Part shown: piece after piece, positions 34,301 to 46,400 of the stretch
How positions within the stretch are numbered: the first letter of the stretch is position 1
Layout: each line of letters starts with the position of its first letter
Assembly (NCBI GenBank): GCA_029817715.1
Contig: JARUPY010000533.1
Location: 2,934,001-2,998,000, forward strand
Length of the DNA stretch: 64,000 nt
From: Melastoma dodecandrum
Taxonomy: Eukaryota; Streptophyta; Magnoliopsida; Myrtales; Melastomataceae
Direction: 5' to 3'
Made by a program: the position numbers and the translations under genes
The notes under the pieces: model-generated
What the model saw: the letters and a program-made list of their open reading frames with translations, nothing else
Databases searched by the model: none
Told to the model about the DNA's origin: nothing

Positions 34301-35085
34301 TGAATGAGAATGTGACTGTGAATGTGATCCAAATTTACTGAAGATGGGGGGACCTCCCCTCAATTTACTCATAATTTGGTGAGATGAGTTGCAACGTAAG
34401 TGAGATGGGACCCCCAAAATGACTTGGCTTTCCTGTTGGGTTTGCATTAAATCCTGTTCTCCCCTTTATTGTGTTTTTTTTTTTACCCTTTCCTTTTCCT
34501 TGTTAGTCTCTACCACCAAAGTACTAGAAGCCCTGGCCTTTCTTTGTTTATGTTTGAAAGCCCGGGGATGCAGACAGGAGATAAAAAGCAATGAAAGGGA
34601 CTGTGTCTTTTTTGGTTTGGTTCTTACATTTGCTAACATAACACCAAACCAGGTTTGTGTTTCGTTGCCTCCAACGAAAATCAACGGGGTTAAGTCATCC
34701 GACCTCGATCTTACTTGTAACAAAAAAAAGGACAGATTAATTATAAGAAAGAAAAGGAATAAGAAGAATAAGAAATAAAATGAGGTAGTGGGGATGAGTG
34801 AGGTCAGATTGGCATCATCATCTCCTCACACGACCGGCCAATTCATTTTGGTTAATGTTTTATGGTGTAATTATGTATATAGTTGGATTATATACACCTA
34901 CTTTTATGTCCAATCCAACTTTCTTTTGAAGCCCAAAGGCCAAAGGGGCCCGCCTTCTGTTGATGGTTGATTCCCCTGGCTCAAAAACATTTATGGGAGC
35001 TCAAAAACTTGGAAGGCAAGGAAGGGGACAGAGCTATTAGTGAAGGTTGTCCTAATCTCTAAAAACCCAAAACAAAGACTCTAAT
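31340..35085. other. Long intergenic region
   Basis: No supported gene. A TAA microsatellite lies at 32373-32398. Around 33290-33780 the sequence resembles a pyrimidine-rich plant leader followed by a short frame (ATG at 33767, MDRADHLRNGDASG) that soon ends; I could not connect it to further exons. Open frames at 32747-33016, 33486-33746 and 34419-34778 show no domain. Confidence 0.4.
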
Positions 35086-35090
35086 AATAA

Positions 35091-35098
35091 ATATAAAA
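35091..35098 (+). promoter_or_regulatory. Putative TATA box of the site-2 protease gene
   Basis: ATATAAAA lies 78 bp upstream of the ATG at 35169. Confidence 0.5.
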
Positions 35099-35168
35099 AA
35101 GGGCATTTTTATGAATTTATCCAATCCCAACTCCACCCATCATCTCTCATCCTCCCCCGGTTAAAGCC

Positions 35169-36484
35169 ATGTTCATAAACCTCGGCTCATACCCCTCCGT
35201 TCCTCTCTATTCCCTCAACAGAGCGATCCCCTCCAAGTCTTTCCTCTCCCTTTACCCCCATAATCCCACTACCCATGTCTCAAAATCCAGCCTTTATCCT
35301 CCTTCCTTCCTCGGGAGCCCCTGCGCCCGGGCTCTTCTCCACCCTTCTTGTCCGAAGAGGGTGCGGTTTCGGTGCGCCTTTTCCGGGAACCTCGAGTCTG
35401 TGCTGGAAGCCGCCGGCGTTCTCACTGCGATCATCGTCGTCCACGAGAGCGGGCATTTCCTCGCCGCTTACCTTCAGGGGATCCACGTGAGCAAGTTCGC
35501 CATTGGGTTCGGCCCTATACTGGCCAAGTTTAACGCGAAGAACGTGGAGTACTCGATTAGGGCTTTCCCGCTTGGTGGGTTCGTTGGGTTTCCGGATAAC
35601 GATCCGGATAGTGGGATTCCGGCGGATGATGTGAACTTGCTTAAGAATAGGCCTATATTGGATCGAGTTTTGGTGGTTTCTGCGGGTGTGGTTGCTAATA
35701 TCGTGTTTGCTTATGTGATTGTGTTCGCTCAAGTGTTGTCCTTCGGGTTGCCTGTCCAGGAGGTCTTCCCTGGGGTGTTGGTTACCGAGGTTCGGCCTTA
35801 TTCGGCGGCGCGTCTCGGGACGGGTTGGTCCCTGGAGACGTCATTCTCGCAGAGAACGGGAGCAAATCTCCTAAACAGGGTCCTGCAGCCGTCTCTGAGT
35901 TGGTGGATGTTATTAAGAAGAGCCCCAAGAGACGAGTGTTGCTCGAGGTAGAGAGGGGTGATCGAGATTTCGAAATTGGTATTACACCAGATGAGAATTT
36001 CGATGGTACAGGAAAGATTGGCGTGCAGCTGTCAGCGAATTTGAGGATCACGAAGGCCATACCGAGGGATCTTTTCGAAGCATTGAGGTTCTCCGGGAGA
36101 GAATTCTGGGGTCTTTCCTCCAACGTGCTGGACAGCTTAAGGCAAACCTTTGCGAATTTCTCGCAGAACGCAAGCAAACTGTCGGGTCCGGTAGCTATCA
36201 TCGCGGTTGGCGCAGAAGTCGCGAGATCAAGCGATGACGGGCTATTCCAATTCACGGCATTGTTGAATTTGAACCTCGCAGTGATAAATCTGCTACCTCT
36301 GCCTGCACTGGATGGCGGAACTTTGGCCTTAATCCTGATTGAAGCGGCAAGGGGAGGGAGAAAACTCCCGCTAGAGATAGAGCAGCGGATAATGTCATCG
36401 GGGATCGTGTTGGTCATACTCGCGGGGCTCTTCCTAATAGTCCGCGACACCTTGAACCTCGACTTCATCAGGGATCTGTTGTGA
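35169..36484 (+). CDS. Plastid site-2 protease (ARASP-like), frameshifted
   Basis: An intramembrane zinc metalloprotease of the M50 family, related to bacterial RseP and to the chloroplast protease ARASP. A serine-rich leader (1 to about 70) looks like a transit peptide. The catalytic HESGH lies at 92-96 in a hydrophobic helix, and the third ligand motif NLLPLPALDGG lies near the C-terminus (LDGG about 380-383). A PDZ-like segment lies between. The frame breaks at 35811-35812: two extra bases (CG after TTCGGCGGCG) move the reading frame. Without them the frame would run from 35169 to 36484 and give 437 residues, close to the family length. As read, the first frame ends at 35951 and the protease lacks its second active-site motif. 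It is a single-exon gene; an assembly error in the CG run is a serious alternative. Confidence 0.85.
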
Positions 36485-36489
36485 TACAT

Positions 36490-39400
36490 ATTCATTGCTC
36501 GACTAGGTGATTCTCGCCCGTAAGCAGCATCAGCAGGAGAGGTCTTGGGGGGATAACCGCAGGCGCTGTGTTGTTGTAGTGTAACGTAAGTTAATGGTGG
36601 GGATGGTGATAGGTATTGTTACATGGTACATATTACCTGAGAAAGGCATGCTACATTTACATGCGGTTTTTGCTGTCATCACCGTCCGAGTTCTTGGGAT
36701 CGGCCATTCTCCGCGGAACATCAGACTTGGTCCGATAAAATTGGGCCCATATTTTGTTTTGCTGAGACCAACAACATCAAGCCCCGACATCTTTTTATAC
36801 AACATAAATCGCCAATATTGAGTCAACCCCGAGTCAATATCTCCTCCTTGAGTTTGTCCCAAAATAACGAGCATCGTAAAAATATTCCGCGAAATTTATC
36901 TAATGTACATGACAAGTATGTTTTGATAATACCGAGTTTTCAACTTTATACGAGTGAAATTGTTATTTCTAAACCAACTTAGGGGCATTATTTGGCTAAT
37001 TATCGCCGTATTTGACGAAATATTTTGTACATGTAAACTATCTTCAAACATAACTCCGTTCTATTTCTCCTTTCTTATCAAACACAAGTAAGCCCAACAG
37101 TGGGAATCAAAGATCGCGTTTATGTTTATCAACTTTCTAGTAATACCAAAAGTTGTGAAACCCTAGGAAGTTAATGAAGAGGCAAGGTAGTAGCTGTACT
37201 ACTAACTAACATCGAAGGCGTGTGTATGCATGAGATGCAGTCTCCCACGCGTATCTTTTACTTGGAAGCAGTTTAGAATTCAATCTACTGCCTGCCATCT
37301 GCTCTCTTTCCTTTCATTATTTTTCCTAATCCCTCGACGTTATTACAACTGTGATGTTTTTCATTTTTTTTTTTTGACCCTATCTATTTATTACTTGCGT
37401 ATGGGGAACATTTTTTGCAGAAAGAGCCTCTCCACCCTCTTCTCCCATCCATCGAATTTAATAAGGGCGAAGGTCATGTGTCGATCAATCACGGAAAGGG
37501 GACGTATCGCTCTTTTGTCCGCTTTACGAAGGAAAAAATAAATAAAAAAATAATAGCAACAACATTCATTTCTTCGTCTTCGTCTTCCCAAAACCTACGT
37601 CTGCAATCCCCGAAATATTCTTTGTGTTTATGACGCCTCTTCAGACAATTTAATGCTACAATTCTGAAATGTATGTATTGGAAGGAGGGAAAGGAGTGGG
37701 GAGGGATGGGAGGTGTGTTGTGTTTTTTGCAATTAACTGCGACACGTCCTTTTTTTCTACGACATTTCTTTCTCATCGAACAGCTCTTCTTAGTTTTGTT
37801 AGGGATGAGTAGGGTTTAGACGGCTTTGAGCTGGGGGCTTCCATGAGTTTTAAGAAATCGAAATTCTCAATGACCCTGTAAAGAAATGTTCAATATTTAG
37901 ATTGAGGACATAACTTTTCGTATCAATGTTTTTAGGGGTTTTAGGGGGAGAGGAACAACATCCCTAACTCATCTCTCCTATGCCCATCATTCAATAAATG
38001 TCATAAACATTAAATAGCCCCGGTTTGTCTCTGCCGGAGAAACAACCCCGCCCCCTCTTTTTTTTTTCAAGTTTTGTTTTTCTCCCTCCTTCGTTTCCCT
38101 ACACGATTCTTTGTTGTACCTCCTTTAAAATTAATTACTCCCAACCCAACTTTCTCTTTAGGTAGTTGCGGGAATTCAATGCAACTTCTTCCTTCGTTAT
38201 AATCTTTGTCACGTTTGTTCCTTCCTTCCTTCATTCCTCTCCCTCACTCCTTTAAAAAGCCATGACGAATTCCTCCAAACTCCTCCTCAAAACCATCCCC
38301 CGTGGTTCGAGAAAAGTCCACTACTTCTTTTTACATTCGTGACTGAAAGAGCAAAGCATTTTTTGCCAAGCTCTTTTTCTGGTAATGCGGTTTCCCTTTT
38401 CCTCGTGCCTTCTGTGTTATTTTTTGTTGAAGCGCCTGATTTCTCGGAGCTCAAAGAGCCGCACATGATGGGGCTGAATACCGTAGTTATACCGGATACG
38501 TCCAACGGGATATTGGTCCGGTTCAATAAGAAAGCTGGGGTTTGTGCAATAAGAGAAAACCTCGCTTTTCTATTGAGCCGTGCCAATATCGCGTTAACCC
38601 ATCCTCAAAATCCTTATTTTTGTGTTTGTAGTGCTTCTTCTCTTATTGATGTTTTTGTGCCGGTTCTTAACGTATTCTTCCAAAAGCATCTCCTTTTCTC
38701 TTCTCGTTTTCAATTTGATTCTGATGTTCAAGGTCCGTAGGATTTTGGTAAGGGCCAACTCTTACATAGAGAAGTAGCCATATCACCGCTAACCGTTCAT
38801 AGAACACTCCCGATTCGCCATAACATATGCATTTTTGTAAGTGCGCGGCTACGAAGGCCGGTCCTGCCAACCCATTGTTCTTTGATCTCGTGTTGATATT
38901 GACTTTTGTTTGTTGTGCCATTACTTGGACTTCACAAATCCGATATGAGTCTTCAACTGATTCGAGATTCTCGGATGACTATGATGTAAGAACTACCCAA
39001 AGGATTGAACAAACTATGAGTGTCCATTGATGTTTCGTACGATTATTTGACATCGACATTCTACCAAGAATAGATTGACTAAAAAGTCTTGCGAAAATGG
39101 AAAGTCAGAATTTCTTTTTTGTTCACCTACTTTCATTGTTTTAGCAAAAAATGCCCCCCCCCCCCCCCTCCTCCAACTCCCCCTCTTTCTCTATGAGTTT
39201 CAAAAATCTAAATCTCGATGACAATGATTTGTGACTAACTTTCAGCTTTAACTTTATAATAACAATGACGACGATGACTTGTATTCCTAAATATCCTTTT
39301 CATTGTTTTCTTTTGTGGCAGTTCTCAATTAAAATGGTGATGGCCCCCTTTTTTTTTCCTAAAGCAAAAATAGGGAATTGTCAAATCAATACATTTTTCT

Positions 39401-39490
39401 CATAACATCAACACCATTTTCTGTTTTTAGCATCATATTACTATTTACAATTAAACAATGAACCCACGGTAATGTACCCCTCTCACGTGC
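36490..39490. other. Intergenic region
   Basis: No supported gene. The sequence includes pyrimidine-rich blocks near 37990-38250, and a poly-C run at 39151-39168. Open frames at 37230-37541 and 38339-38740 lack domains. A 26-codon frame starting at 38262 (MTNSSKLLLK) follows a leader-like stretch but is too short to call. Confidence 0.4.
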
Positions 39491-39499
39491 TAATTCGGA

Positions 39500-40335
39500 C
39501 TTGTGTTCGCGGTTTTGTTCCTCGACCTTTCTGATTCAGGAAGAAATCATAAGGTGGCAGCTCTCTGTGACTTCCTTCCACTTGCAGTCTGCAACACCAT
39601 ATGAGTGGTTGCTTGTGTCTCTTTTCATGTATTAGAAGAAAAATATATCCAGTTCCTTACCAGGCGGAGTACCACAACATAGTCTCTGGACGTTTATGTG
39701 CTCCACGTTGGTCCGATATGAACCAAAGAACCCAATGAGACGTCATCATTGGCATATTTATGCAAGACATGCCCTGTGGCGGCATTCAGATCAGATGCTA
39801 TAGTCCAATCAGCGAGAGGAAAATTCATGTCCGGGGGAAGTGATATTGTTCAATTCGTGCGAACAGCCTGGCACGACTTGCTGGTTGGTCGATATGTACA
39901 CAGCCAAATCCTGCTATGGCATTACAATCACAACAATCCACAGCTCCACCCGATATGTTCACCCTATCCATTGATGTCCTAAGACCGGATGAACTACCAG
40001 GGGGAGGCTTGCCTTTGGGAGAGAACTGGACCGGATTTCATACATCGGATTTATATACTCACAGCTTCGGCCTGTAACTTAGCAGAGTCCCCCAGTTGAT
40101 AAACTCAGCACGATGAAGAATGAACATATGGACAAACTTACTGTTTAGGGCCAATTGGCTTGCCTATATATACATAGGCGTTGTCATCCACCTTGACATA
40201 GAAATCTGCATCCAGAAGAGAAATAATGATGGCATTCATATGGTTCTGATGATGAGTACCAAATGTGGCCTTCTGTAATGCTACAAAAGCCAAGCTGACT
40301 ATTATAAAAGACTCGTGATGATGAATATAGAAGGT
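39500..40335 (-). pseudogene. Decayed beta-1,3-galactosyltransferase (GT31)
   Basis: Fragments in several minus-strand frames line up in order with a plant GT31 hexosyltransferase of the Golgi. LDADFYVKVDDNAYVYIG (about 40163-40218) matches the catalytic DxD segment, here DDN instead of DDD. HVLHKYANDDVSLGSWF (about 39719-39772) matches the conserved EDVSLGSWFIG block. After a frame change come VEHINVQRLCCGTPP (about 39662-39707), the usual VEHID..RLCCGTPP, and then, past a likely intron, DCKWKEVTESC (about 39558-39590). Stops and frameshifts separate the blocks, and the N-terminal membrane anchor was not found. The gene is certainly broken; its original donor and acceptor are unknown. Confidence 0.75.
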
Positions 40336-40339
40336 TGCG

Positions 40340-41100
40340 CATTTGTGATGTTACCTGACTATTATTATAGAAGCCCTAGTAGCCTTTTGTAACCAAAATA
40401 TAATTCATTAAATAGGAAATATATCACAAAAAATATTTTCTATATCATAGAATTAATTATGTTACAATAAAATATTTTCGTGTTTTTTAATATTTAACTC
40501 CAAATAAAGAATATTTCTGAAGAATTCTATTTGAATTGATGGAAAGGTACTTGATATTTAATATTTAACTCCAAATAAATATTTTCATATTATTTTTTAT
40601 TAATTAATATATTTTTCCTAACTAAGGAAATTCTATTAAATACTATGGTAATGTCTAACCTTCTATAAGAGGAAATTATATTTAATCATAGAACAAATCA
40701 ACTTATTTGGAAATAAAAAAATTTTTCCCTAATACAAGTAATAAATAATTTGAAGTTGGAAATTAAATAGTGACTATTTCCAACTTTAGAAGATAGTTTA
40801 TCTAATCAACCCATAATATTCCGTAATGGGATATTGATATCAATATTTATAGGGATCGTCTCTAATTGATATATGCATGATACAAATGAACCAAAAAAAT
40901 ATATTATTGAAATTATACTCTGTTGATTGTCAAGAAAAGTACTCATGTTGCTGCTGAAAAGTACAAGAGGGAAATAGCTGAAGCATTTGGCATACCTCTC
41001 TTTGTTCTGCATATTGTTGATATGAGGGAAACGCTGGTTTCCTCTGATAGTTCCCAATCATTAATACATTTCAATAAAAAAAAAAACTGGAGTATCTCTT
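40340..41100. other. AT-rich spacer with one unassigned open stretch
   Basis: AT-rich to about 40920. A plus-strand open stretch at 40923-41114 (VAAEKYKREIAEAFGIPLFV) looks protein-like in composition but I do not recognise it. Confidence 0.35.
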
Positions 41101-41128
41101 TTAGAATTGCGTAGGGCCGCTATGCCTC

Positions 41129-42545
41129 TCATCCAACAAGGTCAAAGATGCCTTCCAATCGATGTGATGAACTGATGGAGGTGTGGCATTCTCTGGCTAA
41201 CCAGTGGTGTTGTTTCTCCATTTTATAGTTCAGTACCATGAGTCTTATAAAGCTCAAAAGTTGTATTGGTGCAGTAGTTATCAATGTTATGGGTTGCAAC
41301 TGTCTAGTCGGCAATGATTATGGTGATTATGCCAGACCTTTCTACCCCAGAAATTATAATGAATGTTTTATTGAATCCCTAACTTTTAGGTCACCGGTTG
41401 TGCTTGCTAATATTATGCAGTCTCTTTCAAGGTGTATCTGGGATTGGACTATTCTTTTCCACCTTGAATCGCCTCTAGCAGTCGGGAAGTTTCTTTTGGT
41501 TTCAGAAGTAATAGATCTTTTCTCTGTTGATAGGTCGTTAAGAGATCTATCTTATGATGATCTTCAACAAGCTCTATTAGTTGGAACGAGAGGAAACGTT
41601 TCAAGAAGAAGAGTGGATTGTCTTCAAAGCATTTCAAATGTGACAGTGATATAGATAAAGTACAAGGATGAGGAAATGCGACGTCATCCCCAGTGAATGG
41701 GGCAAACACCTGTGAGCTTGATGGTTCATTTACCATGGTAGAGAAATGTGGCGACTCCAACGACAGGATCCTTTCTCCAGTTCCACAGAACAAAGGTTTA
41801 GCTGTATTTCGTGGAAGCAACCAGTGCTCTAATGCGAACAATGGATGCCTATCATCAAACGAAGTGGTTAACACATCAGATGTCGAGAGAGAGAGAGAGA
41901 GAGAGATAGGGTGATTGCAATACCCAAAGAAACAATTCAAAGATTTCCTTATTAGGTCATGGACAGACGGTAAGCAAGTTGTGGAACACATTCTCAAGGA
42001 GCAAGGAGAGGATGGAACATCTCTGTTTTGTCAGAGGGGGAGACAGGTATTCGTAGAAGCCGTTCATCCTAGCTTCTTTTCTGCCAGATGGGGCGTAAAG
42101 CCCAGTACTATATCGTGTAGCTTCTCCTAAGGTATGACTATGATTAGTTTAGGACGCATTGTTTCCATAGACGAGTAAATAGCCCTAGAAGATAAAGCTG
42201 CCCACTTTTAAGTAAACGGTTATTTAGAAAATCAGGACAAGTTCGCCGGGGATGAATGTAGCGTGTCGGGATGCTGTTATACTGTGTTTTGACTAGGGGC
42301 ACTCGGCTTTGACAGCGGGAGAAGGGACTTTGGGGAATACAGCATGTACAACACTTACCGAAAGGCTTATTCGGTGGCCAGCCGATGTGCCTGGAACTGG
42401 AACTCGATTAGTGATGTCCGATCAGGGTTGCCCGAATTCTGCTTCCTCCGAGTTTCCAGGCCGTCAAACAGTAAGGTTTTTGTGTTTTGTTGTCTTTACC
42501 ATGTCTCATTCGTTTTGCAAAAGTTGTGTTAGTAGTGAAGTGTAA
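41129..42545 (+). pseudogene. Exon-like fragments of an unrecognised gene
   Basis: Several plus-strand stretches read like exons: LMEVWHSLANQW (about 41173-41210), LRDLSYDDLQQALLVGTRGNV (about 41541-41600), FKDFLIRSWTDGKQVVEHIL and then GEDGTSLFCQRGRQVFVEAV (about 41937-42066), and a GRRDFGEYSMYNTYRKAYS segment (about 42318-42374). The first two vaguely recall helices of a DDT domain, but this is weak. Stops and frame changes interrupt them; whether they are spliced exons of a live gene or debris I cannot say. A GA microsatellite (41886-41906) falls between segments. Confidence 0.35.
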
Positions 42546-42846
42546 TTTGCCTGGACGGTTTTCTGCGTATTATGATGACACACACAGCTGGGTTTTGGTG
42601 TCAACTAAATTACTTACTCGAGATTCAGGGGAGAAATAACAATATCCTTGTATTCATCTTTAACAGTGTGCATGTTTATCTCCTCCTTCGTTCAGACAAA
42701 TCAGGATCAAAGGTTGTCGGAGCCGTGCTCATCCCGCAACCCCCCCTCCTCCCTCCTAAGTCCCGCCGCTCCCATCTGATCGAATCCTCTTCTCCTTCTA
42801 GGCAGGCACGCGACCCTAGGAACACCCCCTCAACACACGCCATTCC

Positions 42847-42856
42847 ATATTTATAT
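42847..42856 (+). promoter_or_regulatory. Possible TATA box of the aconitase gene
   Basis: TATTTATATA about 265 bp upstream of the aconitase ATG. It would leave a pyrimidine-rich leader containing a CGT microsatellite (about 43093-43110). Tentative. Confidence 0.35.
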
Positions 42857-43119
42857 ACATTAACATCCACACTCTCCTCCTGTGCCTGTCTGTGTGTCTG
42901 TCTGTCTGGCAGCGCCGCCATCCTCCCCCGCCATAGTGGCATCTCTCGCTCCATCATCCCCCTGCCAGAAAAATCCCGAAATAAAATCTTATCCCTTTGT
43001 TTGCTTCCTTTTCTTTTCCATTTTTTTTTATCGTTTTCCTGCCCACCCCGCGTTGATTGAATCGAGGCTCTTGATTGGTCCCCGCCCACATAGTCGTCGT
43101 CGTCGTCGTCATCGTGATC

Positions 43120-43447
43120 ATGTATATAAGGCGTGGCTCGGCTTCGGCTTCCTCCCTCCTTCGTGCTTCCAGCTCTCGACTCTCCTCTTCCTCTTCCACG
43201 GCGTCCTCTGCCGCTGTTTACGTTAGCGGCCGTGGTCATCATAGTTCTGTGGTTGGTCGACGTGCATCTCCGTTTGCCGGCCGCTGTGGATCGTTCTGGT
43301 TGTCGTCCTTCGCTGTACGATCGGCTAGTTTCTCGCTTCCTGGGTGGAGTTACGGGACGGATTGGAGGTCTTCGGTCGCGTTGAGGTCCCAGACCAGCTC
43401 CGTTACTTCAGTTGTCGAGCGTGTTCAGAGGAATTTCGCCACCATGG
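43120..43447 (+). CDS. ACO: Aconitase exon 1 (targeting presequence)
   Basis: It encodes 109 residues plus one base. The peptide is rich in Ser, Arg and Ala and poor in acids, as expected of a mitochondrial presequence, and ends RNFATM. The Met at 109 stands where cytosolic aconitases begin (MAAENPFKG after joining exon 2), so a second start could yield an untargeted form. The donor is GTAGGG at 43448. Confidence 0.85.
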
Positions 43448-46400
43448 GTAGGGAGTTGCATTTCTGCCTGACATTGCGTTCTATGAAATGCGTTCCCTGA
43501 AAATTTTAGAAGTTAGATAGTCTGTTATATTCTACTGGGATGTACTGACGATCGTTCTGCTGTTTGTTTGGTAGTTGCATGGATGTTGTGGTTATACACT
43601 TGTTTGTTTAGCTTTCATTTGGCAAACTTTTGGGAAGCTGATTTTGTGGTGTGCCTAATGTGATCCAATGAAATGCTTCTTGTTCAAGATAGTGCTCCAC
43701 TTGCAATGTCCGGCAAAGTTTGATGTGAATCTTCACAAAGACACCTACACATTCCTGTTCGGAAAAATGCTTTCTTGACCCTTAGAATCTAAAGAATATT
43801 TATTACGCTTGTTGATCCCAGATTCATTTTGCGAAGTTCTTGTAGATCCCCAAATCGGGATTTATGTTTGCAACTAACATCCCAACTTTCACAAGACCCA
43901 CCGGATCTCCACCTGGTTATCAATGACGAAGGTTCTCCGTTGTCCGGCAAGCTGTGGATTGCTCCAAGAATAATAACTGTCGTCCTACCGCATGAATAGG
44001 GACCTTGGAAACAATGGCCGCAAACTCCACTCGTCCAGCAGAGTCGTTGAATCTGTTTTCCTTACTAGAGTTTCCCATCTCAGAGCTGAATAGAACATAC
44101 TCCCTTTCAACAGGATTCTCGGATGAGGAAATACTCGAACACCCACACATGGGGCAGTAGCAAAGTTTGGTGCATCGGGGAAGTAGTTGACCAGCACCAG
44201 AGACCGAGAAGTCGTATTCATGGCAGCCAAAGCGTGGAACAAGCAAACCACACCGAGATTCTTGCAAACAAGCTCTCCCCGACTTACGGAAATTCCATCC
44301 ATGCATGACCGACATTTTCGGTAACAAGAAGCAACAGATCAGTCCCATGTTCAGCCCCACAACGGCTTTCCCACGATCCTCGAGATTTTAGGAACCAAAA
44401 AAGATCTCCCTAATACAAAAAAGGGGCCCCCACAAGCTCGATAGGGGGGAGGAGACACACAGAAGTCTAGGGGGGAGACAAAAAAAAATCAGAGAGGGAG
44501 AGAGACGACCTACATACCGAGAGAAGAGATCGCTCACCTTCAGAGGACTCCCTTCGGCCGAAGGACTAAAAGCTTTGGCTCCTCCACTGCCACGTCCCCG
44601 TCACCCTCCAGTCAAGGAGGTTTCCTTTGCTATTGATACTCCTCCTTTCATGTGCAGGACATGAAGTCGTAGGCGAACGAGAAGGCCCCAAAGACGGCCG
44701 CAACAACAGGGAGACCATGGCAGGATGGAGAGACGAGCCCTCGAAATCCTAACTCCAAGACGATGACTAACAGCGATAGTCTTGCCAACCAAAGCAACAG
44801 CAAACCTGACGTTGCAGCTAACCCCAGAAGGAGGTGGCCGCCGGTATCTTCTTCGACAATCTCCTGGATTCTGACCAAAGCAGTCGACGGCAAAAATCGC
44901 ACTGCTGTACCAGCCTCTTCCCCAACACTCGGTTGCAGTTACATCTCACATCAACAACATCGGGAGATCCCTAAGGCGTATTCAGGGTTTGTCGTCGCCA
45001 AAGCCAAAGAATCCTGCAAATTCTCCAAGCCCGACCTTTCTTAGATTCGTCAACCCGTCCAAGCCAAGCCTTCGCCATCAACGAAGCACCCTCCTATCTC
45101 GGTTCCAAGGTAGCCTCACCAACAGCGGACGCTTTCGGCTTCTCCAAGTAGATGCCACTCAACAAACAACAATCTCTTGCGGCAAGCTCTCCAACAGTGG
45201 TTCACAAAACCAACCGCGGCAGCCCCAACCGGCTGCTATAATTCCAACCTCCACTCACCAACCGCGACTAGTAGCCCAAGGCGTTCCGAACGGCGGCGAC
45301 CCCCGTCTTCGTCGACCACGTCATCCTAAACACCCCAAGGCGGACGTCCCCAGATCCAGCGCCGGTAGCGACGAACCCACCGTTCCCGACGCCCCAAAAA
45401 CCCGCTGGCGGCGACCCACGGACCCCTCGAGACTGGCGTCTTCCCACGAACCAGGTCAGTCTCCTCTTCCTGTCGTGGTGATGTGTTTTGTTGGCCATCG
45501 AAACTAGTGGGTATACCAGTTCGAGGGTTTTGCTAAAATTCTATTTTAATTTATAAAATTAACACGTGTTCTACTGTTTCAGTCAAAATAACCTTTTTTG
45601 GAATTGATGTTTAATTCCCATTAACTATCTGCGTTAGTTGATAAAATTATAATTAATTTCAATCATTGTCTAAATACGTGACTAAGCAATGCATTTGTCC
45701 GAATGCCTTTTTAATGTTTATCTTTCATTCCATGTACTTGGGACTTCTACTTGATTATTTTGTTAATATTCATGCTTTCTAATGCCTATTCTTCCTTATT
45801 TTGCATGAAAAATATAATGGGAACTTGGACATTTTTCGAAGAATTATAGTCTCACTCAATGGCCTCATGCATTAAGACATGTCTTAATTATTTTTATTCA
45901 TCAAGTTTTATTTGAAATTTTACGATAGTAATCACGTTTATATTTTATTTTTCGTATGTACACTGAGCATGCGACTTCGGAAAATCGACACCAAATTTTC
46001 GAAGACTACATGAAGGCGCGTGTATCAAACCGCGTGGATCTTTCCGCGTGTGTAAAAACCGCGATGTCAAGATATTAAAGCGACCCCAACCGTCATCTCA
46101 GGTACATGAGGGAGGTGCGGGCCTCCCGATTTTCTTTATTTCCACATGTAACGGGTCGTGGGCCCAAGTGCATAGGCCCACGATCACCACCCTTCCCCGC
46201 TCCCTTTGATCTAAATACTTGATCTGTGGTTGCGGTGCATGCTATTAGGCTTTAGGATTTTATCGTCGCATGTTGTTTGTCAAACCAACACACATGAGTT
46301 CAGGCCCAAAAGGCCTGGATCGGGTCCAACGCCCCTAAAACATTGACATGAGTCCGGAGTCATGCCCGGATCGGGTCCAACACCCGTTAATCAAAAGCAA

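Noticed and set aside
38262..38343. Short frame starting MTNSSKLLLK as a small gene
   Set aside because: Only 26 codons, no homologue recognised and no supporting signals.
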